A DNA stretch of 64,000 nucleotides from [Pantoea] beijingensis (GTDB lineage Bacteria; Pseudomonadota; Gammaproteobacteria; Enterobacterales; Enterobacteriaceae). Location of the stretch: the NCBI RefSeq assembly GCF_022647505.1, contig NZ_CP071409.1:3844001-3908000 (forward strand), given 5' to 3'. Under the pieces are notes generated by a model. That model had not been told where the DNA came from. It saw only the letters and a program-made list of their open reading frames with translations, and did not search any database. Both the position numbers and the translations under genes were made by a program. The stretch's first letter is position 1. Each line of letters begins with the position of its first letter. Positions 48,597-58,847 of this stretch are shown here, one piece after another.

Positions 48597-48860
48597 AGAA
48601 TCTCAGGTTTACCGTATAAGGTATGTACCCGATTCTGAAATCCTGCAATGGCGAAGGGCAAATCTGTATAGCGCCATCCTGACCATCATCTCAACGCGGT
48701 CACCCTACCGCAATCTCACCCGTTAACCACTAAAAGAAAACGCCCCTTCAGCGCTTACCGAAAGGGTGAATCCCTCAGACTGATGCGCAACGTAATGTTG
48801 TTCTGACACCCTGGTTAACTATCGGCACAAAGCCGATGCTGACATATCGTATAGCCCATA
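48597..48860. other. wecA-rho intergenic region
   Basis: About 260 bp hold the wec operon leader between the rho terminator and wecA. I see no ORF, tRNA or clear sigma-70 promoter; CGCCCCTTCAGC...GAAAGGG near 48742-48768 is a weak inverted repeat. In E. coli wecA can also be reached by read-through from rho. Confidence 0.4.
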
Positions 48861-48864
48861 AACG

Positions 48865-48891
48865 AAAAACGCCACGTTTCTACGTGGCGTT
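48865..48891 (-). terminator. rho terminator
   Basis: On the minus strand AACGCCACGT-AGAA-ACGTGGCGTT (48868-48891) is followed by TTTTT. It lies 19 bp after the rho stop. Confidence 0.9.
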
Positions 48892-48909
48892 CCCCGAGTT
48901 TTTGTATTT

Positions 48910-50169
48910 TTAAGAGCGCTTCATCATGTCGAAGAACTCATCGTTGGTTTTTGTCATCGCCAACTTATTAATGAGGAATTCCATTGCATCGATCTCACCC
49001 ATTGGATGGATAATTTTACGCAGGATCCACATTTTCTGCAGCTCTTCCTGAGAAGTCAGCAGCTCTTCTTTACGCGTGCCTGAACGATTGTAATCGATCG
49101 CAGGGAAGACACGTTTTTCAGCAATTTTACGGGCAAGATGCAATTCCATGTTACCGGTGCCTTTAAACTCTTCGTAGATGACTTCATCCATCTTCGAACC
49201 GGTATCGACCAGCGCGGTTGCGATGATCGTCAGACTTCCACCTTCTTCCACATTACGTGCGGCACCAAAGAAGCGCTTAGGACGATGTAATGCGTTCGCG
49301 TCTACACCACCGGTCAGCACCTTACCGGAAGCCGGCACCACGGTGTTATAAGCACGCGCAAGACGCGTGATGGAGTCGAGCAGGATGATCACATCTTTTT
49401 TATGCTCAACCAGGCGTTTGGCCTTCTCGATCACCATTTCAGCAACCTGAACGTGGCGAGAGGCAGGTTCGTCAAAGGTAGAAGCAATAACTTCACCCTT
49501 CACCAGGCGCTGCATTTCCGTAACTTCTTCAGGGCGCTCATCGATCAGCAGCACCATCAGTACGCAATCCGGGTGATTATAAGCAATGCTTTGTGCAATA
49601 TTCTGCAACAGCATGGTTTTACCCGCTTTCGGCGGTGCCACAATCAAACCACGCTGCCCACGACCAATTGGCGATGCCAGATCGAGGACGCGTGCGGTCA
49701 GATCTTCAGTGGAGCCGTTACCGCGCTCCATACGTAACCGTGAATTAGCATGCAGCGGCGTTAGGTTTTCGAACAGAATTTTGCTGCGCGCATTTTCAGG
49801 TTTATCGTAGTTAACTTCATTAACCTTCAGCAGTGCAAAATAGCGTTCACCTTCTTTTGGTGGACGAATTTTACCGGCGATGGTGTCGCCCGTGCGAAGG
49901 TTGAAACGGCGAATTTGGCTGGGAGAAACGTAGATATCATCAGGACCGGCGAGGTAGGAGCTATCAGCAGAACGGAGGAAACCAAATCCATCCTGCAATA
50001 TCTCCAACACACCGTCGCCGAAGATATCTTCGCCACTTTTAGCATGCTGCTTGAGGATGGCAAAAATGATGTCCTGCTTACGCATGCGCGCCAGGTTTTC
50101 CAGCCCCATATTTTCGCCGAGAGTAATCAGGTCAGAAACCGGCGTATTTTTTAATTCGGTAAGATTCAT
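48910..50169 (-). CDS. rho: Transcription termination factor Rho
   Basis: A 419-residue hexameric RNA helicase (identical length to E. coli). Residues 1-130 form the RNA-binding OB domain ([21 protein letters not shown]). The P-loop is [15 protein letters not shown] (near residue 175), [11 protein letters not shown] is Walker B, the Q-loop and R-loop follow ([31 protein letters not shown]). [15 protein letters not shown] starts at 50169. A 361-bp leader precedes it. Confidence 0.97.
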   Translation of the reverse strand: MNLTELKNTPVSDLITLGENMGLENLARMRKQDIIFAILKQHAKSGEDIFGDGVLEILQDGFGFLRSADSSYLAGPDDIYVSPSQIRRFNLRTGDTIAGKIRPPKEGERYFALLKVNEVNYDKPENARSKILFENLTPLHANSRLRMERGNGSTEDLTARVLDLASPIGRGQRGLIVAPPKAGKTMLLQNIAQSIAYNHPDCVLMVLLIDERPEEVTEMQRLVKGEVIASTFDEPASRHVQVAEMVIEKAKRLVEHKKDVIILLDSITRLARAYNTVVPASGKVLTGGVDANALHRPKRFFGAARNVEEGGSLTIIATALVDTGSKMDEVIYEEFKGTGNMELHLARKIAEKRVFPAIDYNRSGTRKEELLTSQEELQKMWILRKIIHPMGEIDAMEFLINKLAMTKTNDEFFDMMKRS

Positions 50170-50530
50170 AATGGTGGGTTCTTAAACTCGGGGTAAATCT
50201 CGAAATGATTGTCGTGAGTGGTATGGCAATACTGTCCATGCCAGTTAATTGCATTGTTTCCGTTGTCCGCTCGGCGATCATGTGCAGGAAAATGCAGATC
50301 TGAAAACGAGGAGACGGTTGGAACGTGATGCCAGAAAAAGTGATGCTAACCGTCAGATTGCTGAATGCTAATGCACTTGCGTGCGGAATACAGTATTCAA
50401 CAAGGGAAAATCTAAGATTCAAACTACAGGTAAGTTCGAAATGCAGTGAAAGTAACTTATCATGCTTAATACCGGGCGTCTAGCGGTCTGAGTAAAATAA
50501 CGCAAACCACCAGCGCCTGGCAACAAAACA
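50170..50530 (-). promoter_or_regulatory. rho leader region without a clear rhoL
   Basis: E. coli rho has a long attenuated leader with a 33-codon peptide, RhoL. Here the 361-bp leader keeps TTTACCCCGAGTTTAAGAAC (near the rho start) but I find no clean separate leader ORF: the best ATG (near 50281) reads into rho out of frame. TTGCGT and TAGACG with a 17-bp spacer near 50481-50510 are a weak promoter candidate. CCAG-GCG-CTGG near 50510-50520 may end trxA. Confidence 0.4.
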
Positions 50531-50863
50531 TTAGTCCAGATTCGCGTTCAGGAATTCTTTAAGCTGGCCTTTAGAGAGGGCACCGACCTTCGTTGCCGCA
50601 ACTTCGCCATTCTTAAATAACAGCAGAGTTGGAATACCGCGAATACCGTATTTCGGCGCTGTGCCCGGGTTTTCGTCAATATTCAGCTTGGCGATGGTCA
50701 ACTTACCTGCATATTCCTCAGCAACTTCGTCGAGGATCGGTGCGATCATTTTGCACGGACCACACCACTCTGCCCAGAAATCTACCAGCGTCAAACCGTC
50801 GGCTTTTAGTACGTCGGTTTCAAAGCTGTCATCGGTCAGGTGAACAATTTTATCGCTGCTCAT
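50531..50863 (-). CDS. trxA: Thioredoxin 1
   Basis: A 110-residue thioredoxin (E. coli 109) with the active site [13 protein letters not shown] near residue 29-41 and the cis-proline loop [11 protein letters not shown]. It reduces protein disulfides using thioredoxin reductase. The N-terminus [14 protein letters not shown] has one extra residue versus E. coli. It is divergent from rhlB across 117 bp and lies upstream of rho on the same strand. Confidence 0.97.
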   Translation of the reverse strand: MSSDKIVHLTDDSFETDVLKADGLTLVDFWAEWCGPCKMIAPILDEVAEEYAGKLTIAKLNIDENPGTAPKYGIRGIPTLLLFKNGEVAATKVGALSKGQLKEFLNANLD

Positions 50864-50980
50864 GTCTTACTCCAAAAGTTTATGCCTGGCTGGTTGGCGT
50901 AAAATCTGCCAACTTAGGTTGACTTTATTTCACCGGATACGCTTTCGTAAAGCAATAGTAAGCTGATATTCTATCACACT

Positions 50981-52273
50981 ATGAGCAAAACACACTTAAC
51001 CGAAAAGAAGTTTTCCGACTTCGCCCTGCACCCTCAGGTGATTGAAGCCCTTGAAAGTAAAGGGTTTCATAATTGCACGCCCATCCAGGCGCTTGCATTG
51101 CCTTTTACGCTCTCCGGACGTGATGTAGCAGGTCAGGCGCAAACAGGTACCGGCAAAACGATGGCGTTTCTGACGTCAACGTTCCATCATCTCCTTTCTC
51201 ACCCTGCGGCACCTGGCCGCCAGGTGAATCAACCTCGCGCGCTAATCATGGCCCCTACGCGCGAACTGGCAGTACAAATTCATGCCGATGCTGAGCCACT
51301 GACAAAATCTACTGGCTTAAAACTCGGGCTGGCTTACGGCGGCGATGGCTACGATAAACAGCTTAAGGTGCTGGAAAGTGGTGTGGACATCCTGATCGGT
51401 ACTACCGGCCGCTTAATTGATTATGCTAAACAAAATCACATCAATCTTGGTGCGATTCAGGTCGTCGTACTGGACGAAGCCGACCGCATGTTTGATCTTG
51501 GCTTTATTAAAGATATCCGTTGGCTATTCCGCCGCATGCCGGCAACCAATCAACGTCTGAATATGCTGTTCTCCGCGACGCTCTCTTATCGCGTACGTGA
51601 GTTGGCTTTTGAACATATGAACAACGCTGAATATGTCGAAGTTGAACCGGAACAGAAAACGGGCCACCGCATCAAAGAAGAGCTGTTCTATCCTTCCAAC
51701 GAAGAGAAAATGCGCCTGTTGCAAACGCTGCTGGAAGAAGAGTGGCCCGATCGTGCAATCATCTTCGCAAATACCAAGCATCGTTGTGAGGATATCTGGG
51801 GCCATCTGGCCGCCGACGGACATCGTGTTGGTTTGCTGACTGGAGATGTCGCGCAGAAAAAACGCCTGCGTATTCTCGACGACTTCACCAAAGGTGACGT
51901 TGATATCCTGGTGGCAACCGATGTTGCAGCGCGTGGCTTGCACATTCCCGCCGTTACGCACGTGTTTAACTACGATCTTCCGGACGATCGTGAAGATTAT
52001 GTGCATCGCATTGGCCGTACCGGTCGCGCTGGAGCTAGCGGGCATTCAATTAGCCTGGCATGCGAAGAGTACGCGCTCAATCTGACAGCGATTGAAGAAT
52101 ATATCGGCCACAGTATTCCAATGAGTAAATACAACAGCGAAGCGCTGATGACCGATTTGCCACCGCCGAAACGCTTAACGCGTAACCGCTCAGGCAACGG
52201 CCCACGTCGTGGGGGCAATAACAATCGCCGCAGCAGCGCACCCCGTAATAACAACCGTAAACGCCCGGGTTAA
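50981..52273 (+). CDS. rhlB: DEAD-box RNA helicase RhlB
   Basis: A 430-residue DEAD-box helicase (E. coli 421) that unwinds RNA for the RNase E degradosome. Motifs: Q motif [14 protein letters not shown] (near residue 30), QTGTGKT (I), [10 protein letters not shown] (II), FSATLS (III), [13 protein letters not shown] and [13 protein letters not shown] (VI). The C-terminal tail after residue 390 is basic ([18 protein letters not shown]) for RNA binding. Its stop is seven bases before gppA, so they form one operon. Confidence 0.96.
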   Translation: MSKTHLTEKKFSDFALHPQVIEALESKGFHNCTPIQALALPFTLSGRDVAGQAQTGTGKTMAFLTSTFHHLLSHPAAPGRQVNQPRALIMAPTRELAVQIHADAEPLTKSTGLKLGLAYGGDGYDKQLKVLESGVDILIGTTGRLIDYAKQNHINLGAIQVVVLDEADRMFDLGFIKDIRWLFRRMPATNQRLNMLFSATLSYRVRELAFEHMNNAEYVEVEPEQKTGHRIKEELFYPSNEEKMRLLQTLLEEEWPDRAIIFANTKHRCEDIWGHLAADGHRVGLLTGDVAQKKRLRILDDFTKGDVDILVATDVAARGLHIPAVTHVFNYDLPDDREDYVHRIGRTGRAGASGHSISLACEEYALNLTAIEEYIGHSIPMSKYNSEALMTDLPPPKRLTRNRSGNGPRRGGNNNRRSSAPRNNNRKRPG

Positions 52274-52280
52274 GTCAGCT

Positions 52281-53765
52281 ATGCTAAGCGCGTCGTCACT
52301 TTATGCTGCGATCGATCTTGGATCTAACAGCTTTCATATGTTGGTGGTGCGTGAAGTCGCTGGAAGTATCCAGACCGTCGCGCGGATTAAACGTAAAGTT
52401 CGCCTCGCGGCCGGCCTTGACAACGCCAATCATCTTTCTGATGAAGCAATGGCGCGAGGCTGGCAGTGCCTGCGGCTATTTTCTGAACAACTCCAGGATA
52501 TCCCGCTGGAGCAAATTAGGGTTGTCGCTACTGCAACGCTCAGGCTAGCCGCTAATGCGGATATTTTTCTGTCTAAAGCCCAGCATATTCTCGGCAGCAC
52601 TATTAACGTCATCAGCGGTGAGGAAGAAGCACGGCTGATTTATCAGGGCGTCGCACATACCACTGGTGGTTCTGATAAGCGTTTAGTCGTTGATATTGGC
52701 GGCGGCAGTACCGAACTCGTGACTGGCGATGGCGCGCATGCGACATCACTATTCAGTTTACCAATGGGCTGCGTGACCTGGCTTGAACGTTATTTCACCG
52801 ATCGTCATCTGGGTAAAGCGAATTTCGAACAGGCAGAGCAGGCCGCACGGGCGATGATCCAGCCGGTTGCTGCAGCCCTAAGAACGCAAGGATGGCAGAT
52901 TTGCGTTGGTGCGTCCGGTACCGTACAGGCACTGCAGGAAATTATGGTTGCACAGGGCATGGATGAGCAAATCACGCTGTCCAAGCTGCAACAACTTAAG
53001 CAGCGCGCCATTCAGTGTGGCAAGCTGGAGGAGTTGGAAATCGAAGGACTAACACTGGAACGAGCGTTAGTTTTCCCGAGCGGCTTATCGATCCTGATCG
53101 CCATTTTTAACGAATTGGGTATCGAAAGTATGACATTAGCGGGTGGCGCGTTACGCGAGGGACTCGTTTATGGCATGCTGCACTTACCCGTCGATCGTGA
53201 TATTCGTAGTCGCACGCTGCAGAATGTCCAACGCAGGTTCACAATTGACACCGAGCAGGCAGAGCGCGTACGCCAACTGGCAGAAAGCTTTGCTCGTCAG
53301 GTGAAGCAAAACTGGAAGTTGGATGAGCGCTGCTGTGAATTACTGGAAAATGCCAGTCTGATCCATGAAATCGGCCTTAGTGTAGATTTCAAGCAAGCCC
53401 CGCAACATGCAGCCTATCTGATTCGCCACCTCGCGATGCCTGGCTTTACTCCCGCCCAGAAAAAATTGCTGGCAACGCTGTTGCAAAACCAGGGTAACAA
53501 CATCGACCTTGGGCTATTAAGTCAGCAAAATGCCGTGCCACAACGTATGGCGGAACGGCTATGCCGGCTGCTGCGTTTAGCCATTATTTTTGCCAGTCGC
53601 CGCCGCGATGACACGCTGCCAGCAGTGCGTCTGCATGCTGATGACGAAACGTTATCGTTAACACTCCCGACCGACTGGCTGGAAGCGCATCCGCTGCGCG
53701 CGGAGCTGCTTGAGCAAGAGAGCCACTGGCAGAGTTATGTTCACTGGCCGTTAATCATCTCCTGA
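52281..53765 (+). CDS. gppA: Guanosine pentaphosphate / exopolyphosphate phosphohydrolase
   Basis: A 494-residue member of the sugar kinase/Hsp70/actin-fold PPX-GppA family (same length as E. coli). It turns pppGpp into ppGpp. The phosphate loops are [17 protein letters not shown] (near residue 8) and [14 protein letters not shown] (near residue 140), with [10 protein letters not shown] between them; the second half is HD-like. ATG at 52281 aligns with E. coli; a frame running further upstream into rhlB is rejected. Confidence 0.95.
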   Translation: MLSASSLYAAIDLGSNSFHMLVVREVAGSIQTVARIKRKVRLAAGLDNANHLSDEAMARGWQCLRLFSEQLQDIPLEQIRVVATATLRLAANADIFLSKAQHILGSTINVISGEEEARLIYQGVAHTTGGSDKRLVVDIGGGSTELVTGDGAHATSLFSLPMGCVTWLERYFTDRHLGKANFEQAEQAARAMIQPVAAALRTQGWQICVGASGTVQALQEIMVAQGMDEQITLSKLQQLKQRAIQCGKLEELEIEGLTLERALVFPSGLSILIAIFNELGIESMTLAGGALREGLVYGMLHLPVDRDIRSRTLQNVQRRFTIDTEQAERVRQLAESFARQVKQNWKLDERCCELLENASLIHEIGLSVDFKQAPQHAAYLIRHLAMPGFTPAQKKLLATLLQNQGNNIDLGLLSQQNAVPQRMAERLCRLLRLAIIFASRRRDDTLPAVRLHADDETLSLTLPTDWLEAHPLRAELLEQESHWQSYVHWPLIIS

Positions 53766-53865
53766 TTTATTTTGTCGCTGATGCCGGGTTGGCATCGGCT
53801 ACATTGCTTGACGTTCACTGCCTGGGGGCAACCTTAAGCCATGTTAAGTTGCGTCGCCGCCGGGG

Positions 53866-55887
53866 TTATCCCCCTTTTGCCTTCGCTAACTGCGCCCGGA
53901 TATTCGCTAAATGGCTTTGCCCTTTCTGCATCCTCTCCTCAGCGCTCACAACTTTTCGCTCCGTTTCCCATTGCAGGTCATCCTGAGGCAGCTCCAGCAG
54001 AAAACGGCTAGGCTCGGGCCGTACAATTTCACCATATTGTCGACGCTCGCGGCATAAAGTAAACGTCAGCTCTTTCTGCGCGCGCGTGATCCCTACATAG
54101 GCGAGTCGGCGTTCTTCTTCCACATTGTCTTCATCGATACTGCTCTGATGCGGCAACAGCCCCTCTTCCATACCGACAAGATAAACGTAAGGAAACTCCA
54201 GACCTTTTGATGCATGCAGCGTCATCAGCTGTACCTGATCGAGCTCTTCATCACTCTCTCCGCGTTCCATCATATCGCGCAGGGTAAAACGCGTGACAAC
54301 CTGGGTTAAGGTCATCGCCTCATCAATTTCCGACCCTTCGAGCATTTCCGTCATCCACTGAAATAGCGTATTGACGTTTTTCATTCGCATTTCGGCGGCT
54401 TTTGGGCTGGCGGAGGTTTCGAACAACCAGCTTTCATAATCGATACCGTGAATCAAATCACGCACCGCAGCCACAGGCTCACGTTCCGCCAGTTGTGAAA
54501 TATCCCGTAGCCAGAAGGTAAAGCGCTGCAGTGATTCCAGTCCACGGCCGTTCAGCGTTTGCTCCAGTCCCATATCAAAACTGGCGTTCAGCATGCTTTT
54601 ATTCCGCTGCATCGCCCATTCGCCCAGTTTCTGCAGCGTAACCGGACCAATCTCCCGGCGCGGCGTATTCACAATGCGCAGGAACGCACTGTCGTCATCC
54701 GGGTTGGTTAAAATCCGCAGATAAGCCAGCAAGTCCTTTATCTCCGGACGCGAAAAGAAAGAGGTTCCACCTGAGATGCGGTAAGGGATACGGTTTTGCA
54801 TCAGCATCTTTTCAAATACGCGTGACTGGTGGTTGCCGCGATAGAGAATGGCATAGTCTTTATACTGCGTTTTATTAATAAAGTGATGGGCGATAAGTTC
54901 TCCGGTCACGCGTTCAGCTTCGTGCTCCTCGTGGTTCGCCGTCACCACTTTGAGCTCAGCACCATAGCCTAGCTCAGAGAAGAGTCGCTTCTCAAAAACA
55001 TGCGGATTATTCGCAATCAAAATGTTCGCTGCTTTAAGGATGCGTTCAGATGAGCGGTAATTCTGTTCCAGTTTAATCACCTGTAGCGCAGGGAAATCCT
55101 CTTTGAGCAGTACCAGATTTTGTGGGCGGGCCCCGCGCCAGGAGTAGATCGACTGGTCATCATCCCCTACTACGGTAAAACGCGCACGTGCGCCCACCAG
55201 CAGTTTCACCAGCTCATACTGGCTGGTATTAGTGTCCTGATACTCATCTACCAGCAGATAACGAATACGCTGCTGCCAGCGCTCACGGACCTCTTCATTA
55301 CGCTGTAGCAACAGCGTTGGCAGTAAAATAAGATCGTCAAAATCAAGCACATTACAGGACTTAAGATGACGATCGTACAGGGCATAACAGTGGGCGAAAA
55401 TTTTATCGCGCTCGCTGTTTGCTCTCGCCGCAGCGTGAGAAGGATCGATCAGATCATTTTTCCAGTTAGAGAGGGTCGAGATCAGCTGTTGTAATAAGGC
55501 TTTGTCATTTTCCAGCCACTCTGCGGTGAGATCCTTCAGCAAGGCCATCTGGTCCTGATCGTCAAACAGTGAGAACTTCGCTTTCATCCCGAGCGCTGCA
55601 TACTCACGCTTAATGATCTCAAGCCCTAACGTATGAAACGTGGAAATCATCAGGCCACGCGATTCTTTACGCCCAAGCGTTTGTGCAACTCGCTCTTTCA
55701 TCTCACGGGAAGCTTTATTGGTAAACGTCACTGCAGCAATATGACGCGCCTGATAACCGCATTCACGGATCAGATGAGCGATTTTATTGGTTATCACACG
55801 TGTTTTACCGGATCCCGCCCCCGCCAGAACCAGACAGGGTCCGGTAACGAATTCGACGGCTTGTTGTTGACCTGGATTTAAACGCAT
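53866..55887 (-). CDS. rep: ATP-dependent DNA helicase Rep
   Basis: A 673-residue superfamily 1A helicase (same length as E. coli) that travels with the replisome and clears proteins ahead of forks. Motifs: [16 protein letters not shown] (near residue 22), [41 protein letters not shown] and [14 protein letters not shown]. It is a paralogue of uvrD, also in this window. It converges with gppA and is divergent from ppiC. Confidence 0.96.
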   Translation of the reverse strand: MRLNPGQQQAVEFVTGPCLVLAGAGSGKTRVITNKIAHLIRECGYQARHIAAVTFTNKASREMKERVAQTLGRKESRGLMISTFHTLGLEIIKREYAALGMKAKFSLFDDQDQMALLKDLTAEWLENDKALLQQLISTLSNWKNDLIDPSHAAARANSERDKIFAHCYALYDRHLKSCNVLDFDDLILLPTLLLQRNEEVRERWQQRIRYLLVDEYQDTNTSQYELVKLLVGARARFTVVGDDDQSIYSWRGARPQNLVLLKEDFPALQVIKLEQNYRSSERILKAANILIANNPHVFEKRLFSELGYGAELKVVTANHEEHEAERVTGELIAHHFINKTQYKDYAILYRGNHQSRVFEKMLMQNRIPYRISGGTSFFSRPEIKDLLAYLRILTNPDDDSAFLRIVNTPRREIGPVTLQKLGEWAMQRNKSMLNASFDMGLEQTLNGRGLESLQRFTFWLRDISQLAEREPVAAVRDLIHGIDYESWLFETSASPKAAEMRMKNVNTLFQWMTEMLEGSEIDEAMTLTQVVTRFTLRDMMERGESDEELDQVQLMTLHASKGLEFPYVYLVGMEEGLLPHQSSIDEDNVEEERRLAYVGITRAQKELTFTLCRERRQYGEIVRPEPSRFLLELPQDDLQWETERKVVSAEERMQKGQSHLANIRAQLAKAKGG

Positions 55888-55977
55888 AAGTGAAATCGCT
55901 CAGTGAAAAAGGCAGAGGGGGATAAATTTCAGCGTGGTAGTATAGCCAGCGAAATCAATATGACTCAAGGTACTATC

Positions 55978-56259
55978 ATGGCAAAAACAGCGGCAGCACT
56001 GCATATCCTTGTTAAAGAAGAGAAACAGGCTCAGGAGATTCTGGCACAGCTGGAAAATGGCGCAGACTTTGAAAAACTGGCCAAAAAACATTCGATTTGC
56101 CCGTCTGGTAAAAAAGGCGGCCATTTAGGCGAGTTTAAGCAGGGCGCTATGGTGCCGGCGTTCGATAAAGTGGTTTTTTCCTGTCCGCTGATTACGCCGT
56201 ATGGCCCACTGCATACGCAGTTCGGTTATCACATCATTAAGGTGCTGTACCGCAATTAA
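55978..56259 (+). CDS. ppiC: Peptidyl-prolyl isomerase C (parvulin)
   Basis: A 93-residue single-domain parvulin (E. coli 93). Family residues are [11 protein letters not shown] at the start, [22 protein letters not shown] in the middle and [15 protein letters not shown] at the end. It isomerises X-Pro bonds in the cytosol. ATG at 55978 has AAGGTACTATC before it; the longer frame to 55903 has no match. A bidirectional terminator follows. Confidence 0.95.
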   Translation: MAKTAAALHILVKEEKQAQEILAQLENGADFEKLAKKHSICPSGKKGGHLGEFKQGAMVPAFDKVVFSCPLITPYGPLHTQFGYHIIKVLYRN

Positions 56260-56288
56260 AAAAGGAGCCGATCGCTCGGCTCCTTTTT
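56259..56288. terminator. Bidirectional terminator between ppiC and ilvC
   Basis: AAAAAGGAGCCGA (56259-56271) pairs with TCGGCTCCTTTTT (56276-56288) across TCGC, with T-runs on both strands. It starts at the last base of ppiC and is 36 bp before the ilvC stop. Confidence 0.92.
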
Positions 56289-56323
56289 ATCTACATTCCC
56301 CCGGCATCGGGGGAGTTTGGGAA

Positions 56324-57799
56324 TTAGCTAGCTACCGCAATACGTTTCATATCGGTCATATAACCACGTAATTTACGGCCAACCGCTTCAATCGGGTGAT
56401 GACGAATGGCCTCGTTAATATCACGCAACTGCGCGTTATCGACGGAACCGGCTGCGATCGCTTTACCCAAATCGCCAGCTTGCAGCGTGGTCATAAACTC
56501 TTTCAGCAGCGGTACGGCAGCGTAAGAGAACAGGTAGTTACCATATTCTGCGGTATCCGAGATAACCACATTCATTTCGTACAGACGCTTACGCGCGATG
56601 GTATTTGCAATCAGCGGCAGCTCATGCAGTGATTCGTAGTAAGCTGACTCTTCAATGATGCCCGCATCCACCATGGTTTCGAATGCCAGTTCAACACCCG
56701 CTTTCACCATCGCAATCATCAGAACGCCCTGATCGAAGTAATCCTGTTCAGCAATTTTCCCTTCGAATTGCGGGGCGGTTTCGAAGGCGGTTTTACCCGT
56801 CTCTTCACGCCAGCCCAACAGCTTCTTATCATCGTCCGCCCAGTCAGCCATCATGCCGGAAGAGAAATCACCGGAGATGATGTCATCCATATGTTTCTGG
56901 AACAGCGGCGCCATAATGGTTTTTAACTGCTCAGACAGGGCGTATGCACGCACCTTCGCCGGGTTGGAAAGGCGGTCCATCATTAATGTGATCCCGCCCT
57001 GCTTCAGCGCCTCGGTCACAGTTTCCCAGCCAAACTGAATCAGTTTTTCAGCATAAGCAGGGTCAGTGCCTTCTGCTACCAGCTTGTCAAAGCAGAGTAA
57101 AGAACCCGCCTGCAGCATGCCACACAGAATAGTTTGCTCACCCATCAGGTCAGATTTGACTTCCGCAACAAATGAGGATTCCAGCACGCCCGCACGGTGA
57201 CCACCGGTTGCCGCTGCCCAGGCTTTGGCGATGGCCATACCTTCACCTTTCGGATCGTTTTCCGGGTGAACCGCGATCAGCGTCGGTACGCCAAAGCCGC
57301 GTTTGTACTCTTCACGCACTTCAGTTCCCGGACATTTCGGTGCAACCATCACCACGGTAATATCTTTACGAATGGTTTCGCCCACTTCAACAATGTTGAA
57401 GCCGTGAGAATAACCCAGCGCAGCGCCCTCTTTCATCATTGGCTGAACCGCTTGAACCACGGTTGAGTGCTGCTTGTCCGGCGTCAGGTTTACCACCAGG
57501 TCGGCTTGTGGAATCAGCTCTTCATAGGTGCCAACTTTGAAACCATTTTCGGTGGCTTTACGCCATGATGCGCGTTTTTCAGCGATCGCTTCGGCACGCA
57601 GAGCATAGGCGATGTCCAGTCCTGAATCACGCATGTTGAGGCCCTGGTTTAATCCCTGGGCGCCACAGCCAACAATCACGACTTTTTTCCCTTTCAGGTA
57701 GCTTGCTTCATCAGCAAACTCGTCACGCGACATAAAGCGGCATTTACCTAATTGCGCTAATTGGTTGCGCAAGTTCAGGGTGTTGAAATAGTTAGCCAT
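56324..57799 (-). CDS. ilvC: Ketol-acid reductoisomerase (class II)
   Basis: A 491-residue NADPH- and Mg-dependent enzyme for isoleucine and valine synthesis (E. coli 491). The NADPH loop is [16 protein letters not shown] near residue 38; metal-binding acids lie in [12 protein letters not shown] and the C-terminal duplicated knot region. As a long-form enzyme it has two KARI C-domains. ATG at 57797-57799. It is divergent from its activator ilvY. Confidence 0.97.
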   Translation of the reverse strand: MANYFNTLNLRNQLAQLGKCRFMSRDEFADEASYLKGKKVVIVGCGAQGLNQGLNMRDSGLDIAYALRAEAIAEKRASWRKATENGFKVGTYEELIPQADLVVNLTPDKQHSTVVQAVQPMMKEGAALGYSHGFNIVEVGETIRKDITVVMVAPKCPGTEVREEYKRGFGVPTLIAVHPENDPKGEGMAIAKAWAAATGGHRAGVLESSFVAEVKSDLMGEQTILCGMLQAGSLLCFDKLVAEGTDPAYAEKLIQFGWETVTEALKQGGITLMMDRLSNPAKVRAYALSEQLKTIMAPLFQKHMDDIISGDFSSGMMADWADDDKKLLGWREETGKTAFETAPQFEGKIAEQDYFDQGVLMIAMVKAGVELAFETMVDAGIIEESAYYESLHELPLIANTIARKRLYEMNVVISDTAEYGNYLFSYAAVPLLKEFMTTLQAGDLGKAIAAGSVDNAQLRDINEAIRHHPIEAVGRKLRGYMTDMKRIAVAS

Positions 57800-57927
57800 G
57801 GGTACTCCATTATAAGGTTATGTTTATCATTTGTTCGACGGGCGAGGCGCTTATCAACCTGCCTTGAATGTTTCCCATCATATGACAGGAAATGCGTTGC
57901 TTAAATTGATATATTAACAACGTGACA

Positions 57928-57942
57928 TTGCAATAAGTGCAA
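57928..57942. promoter_or_regulatory. IlvY operator between ilvC and ilvY
   Basis: TTGCAATAAGTGCAA is a TTGCA-N5-TGCAA palindrome that fits the IlvY operator pattern. Read leftward, TTGCAA (57928-57933) with TATCAA 16 bp away is a possible ilvC promoter overlapping the operator, so one bound IlvY could repress itself and activate ilvC with acetohydroxyacids. Confidence 0.6.
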
Positions 57943-57965
57943 CGCAAAAACGAGGCCTGCATCGC

Positions 57966-58847
57966 ATGGATTTACGAGATCTGAAACTGTTTCTACATTT
58001 GGCTGAAAGCCGCCATTTTGGGCGTACGGCAAGAGCGATGCATGTCAGCCCGTCAACGCTTTCCCGCCAGATTCAAAGACTCGAAGAGGATCTTGGACAA
58101 TCACTTTTTTTACGCGATAACCGCACGGTCATCCTGACCGATGCCGGGGATCGCCTGCGGGAATTCGCACAACACACCCTGCTGCAATACCAGCAGCTAC
58201 GCCATGCTATTGGACAGAATGGCCCCTCATTAAGCGGCGAGCTCCGCCTTTTTTGCTCGGTAACCGCAGCCTACAGCCATTTGCCACCAATACTTGATCG
58301 TTTCCGCGCCGAGCACCCGCAGGTGGAAATTAAACTGACCACCGGTGATGCCGCCGATGCCGTCGAAAAAATACAATCCAACGATGCAGATTTAGCGATT
58401 GCGGGTCGACCTGAAACACTGCCAGCCAGCATTGGCTTTACGCCTCTCGGTGATATCCCCCTTGTTTTGATCGCTCCCGCTCTTGCATGTACGGTGAGGG
58501 CGCAGGCAACACAGCACCATCCCGACTGGTCCCAAATTCCTTTTATCCTGCCAGAACAGGGGCCGGTGAGGCGACGAATCGATCTCTGGTTTCGTCGCCT
58601 GCATATTGCGAATCCGCTAATTTATGCCTCGGTATCGGGTCATGAAGCGATCGTTTCAATGGTTGCACTAGGCTGTGGCATCGCCCTGTTACCCGATATC
58701 GTACTGGAGAATAGCCCTGAGCCAGTGCGTAACCGTGTGCTGGTGCTGGATAATGTAACCTCCGTTGCGCCATTTGAGCTCGGTGTATGCGTACAAAAAA
58801 AGCGGCTCAATGAGCCGCTTATCCAGGCATTCTGGAATCTGCTGTAA
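57966..58847 (+). CDS. ilvY: LysR-type activator of ilvC
   Basis: A 293-residue LysR regulator (E. coli 297). The helix-turn-helix is in residues 1-60 (DLKLFLHLAESRHFGRTARAMHVSP). The effector domain senses acetolactate or acetohydroxybutyrate, the substrates of IlvC. It diverges from ilvC. Its stop (58845-58847) directly touches the end of the convergent ilvA, and its last 17 codons contain a terminator for the other strand. Confidence 0.94.
   Translation: MDLRDLKLFLHLAESRHFGRTARAMHVSPSTLSRQIQRLEEDLGQSLFLRDNRTVILTDAGDRLREFAQHTLLQYQQLRHAIGQNGPSLSGELRLFCSVTAAYSHLPPILDRFRAEHPQVEIKLTTGDAADAVEKIQSNDADLAIAGRPETLPASIGFTPLGDIPLVLIAPALACTVRAQATQHHPDWSQIPFILPEQGPVRRRIDLWFRRLHIANPLIYASVSGHEAIVSMVALGCGIALLPDIVLENSPEPVRNRVLVLDNVTSVAPFELGVCVQKKRLNEPLIQAFWNLL
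58795..58820 (-). terminator. ilvGMEDA terminator embedded in the ilvY coding region
   Basis: Read leftward AAGCGGCTC-ATT-GAGCCGCTT is followed by seven T (58795-58801). It begins 28 bp after the ilvA stop and lies wholly inside ilvY codons (KKRLNEPLI). Confidence 0.85.

Noticed and set aside
50132..50422. A 96-codon frame running into rho, considered as a rhoL counterpart
   Set aside because: It is much longer than RhoL, overlaps rho out of frame by 38 bp and has no similarity I recognise.
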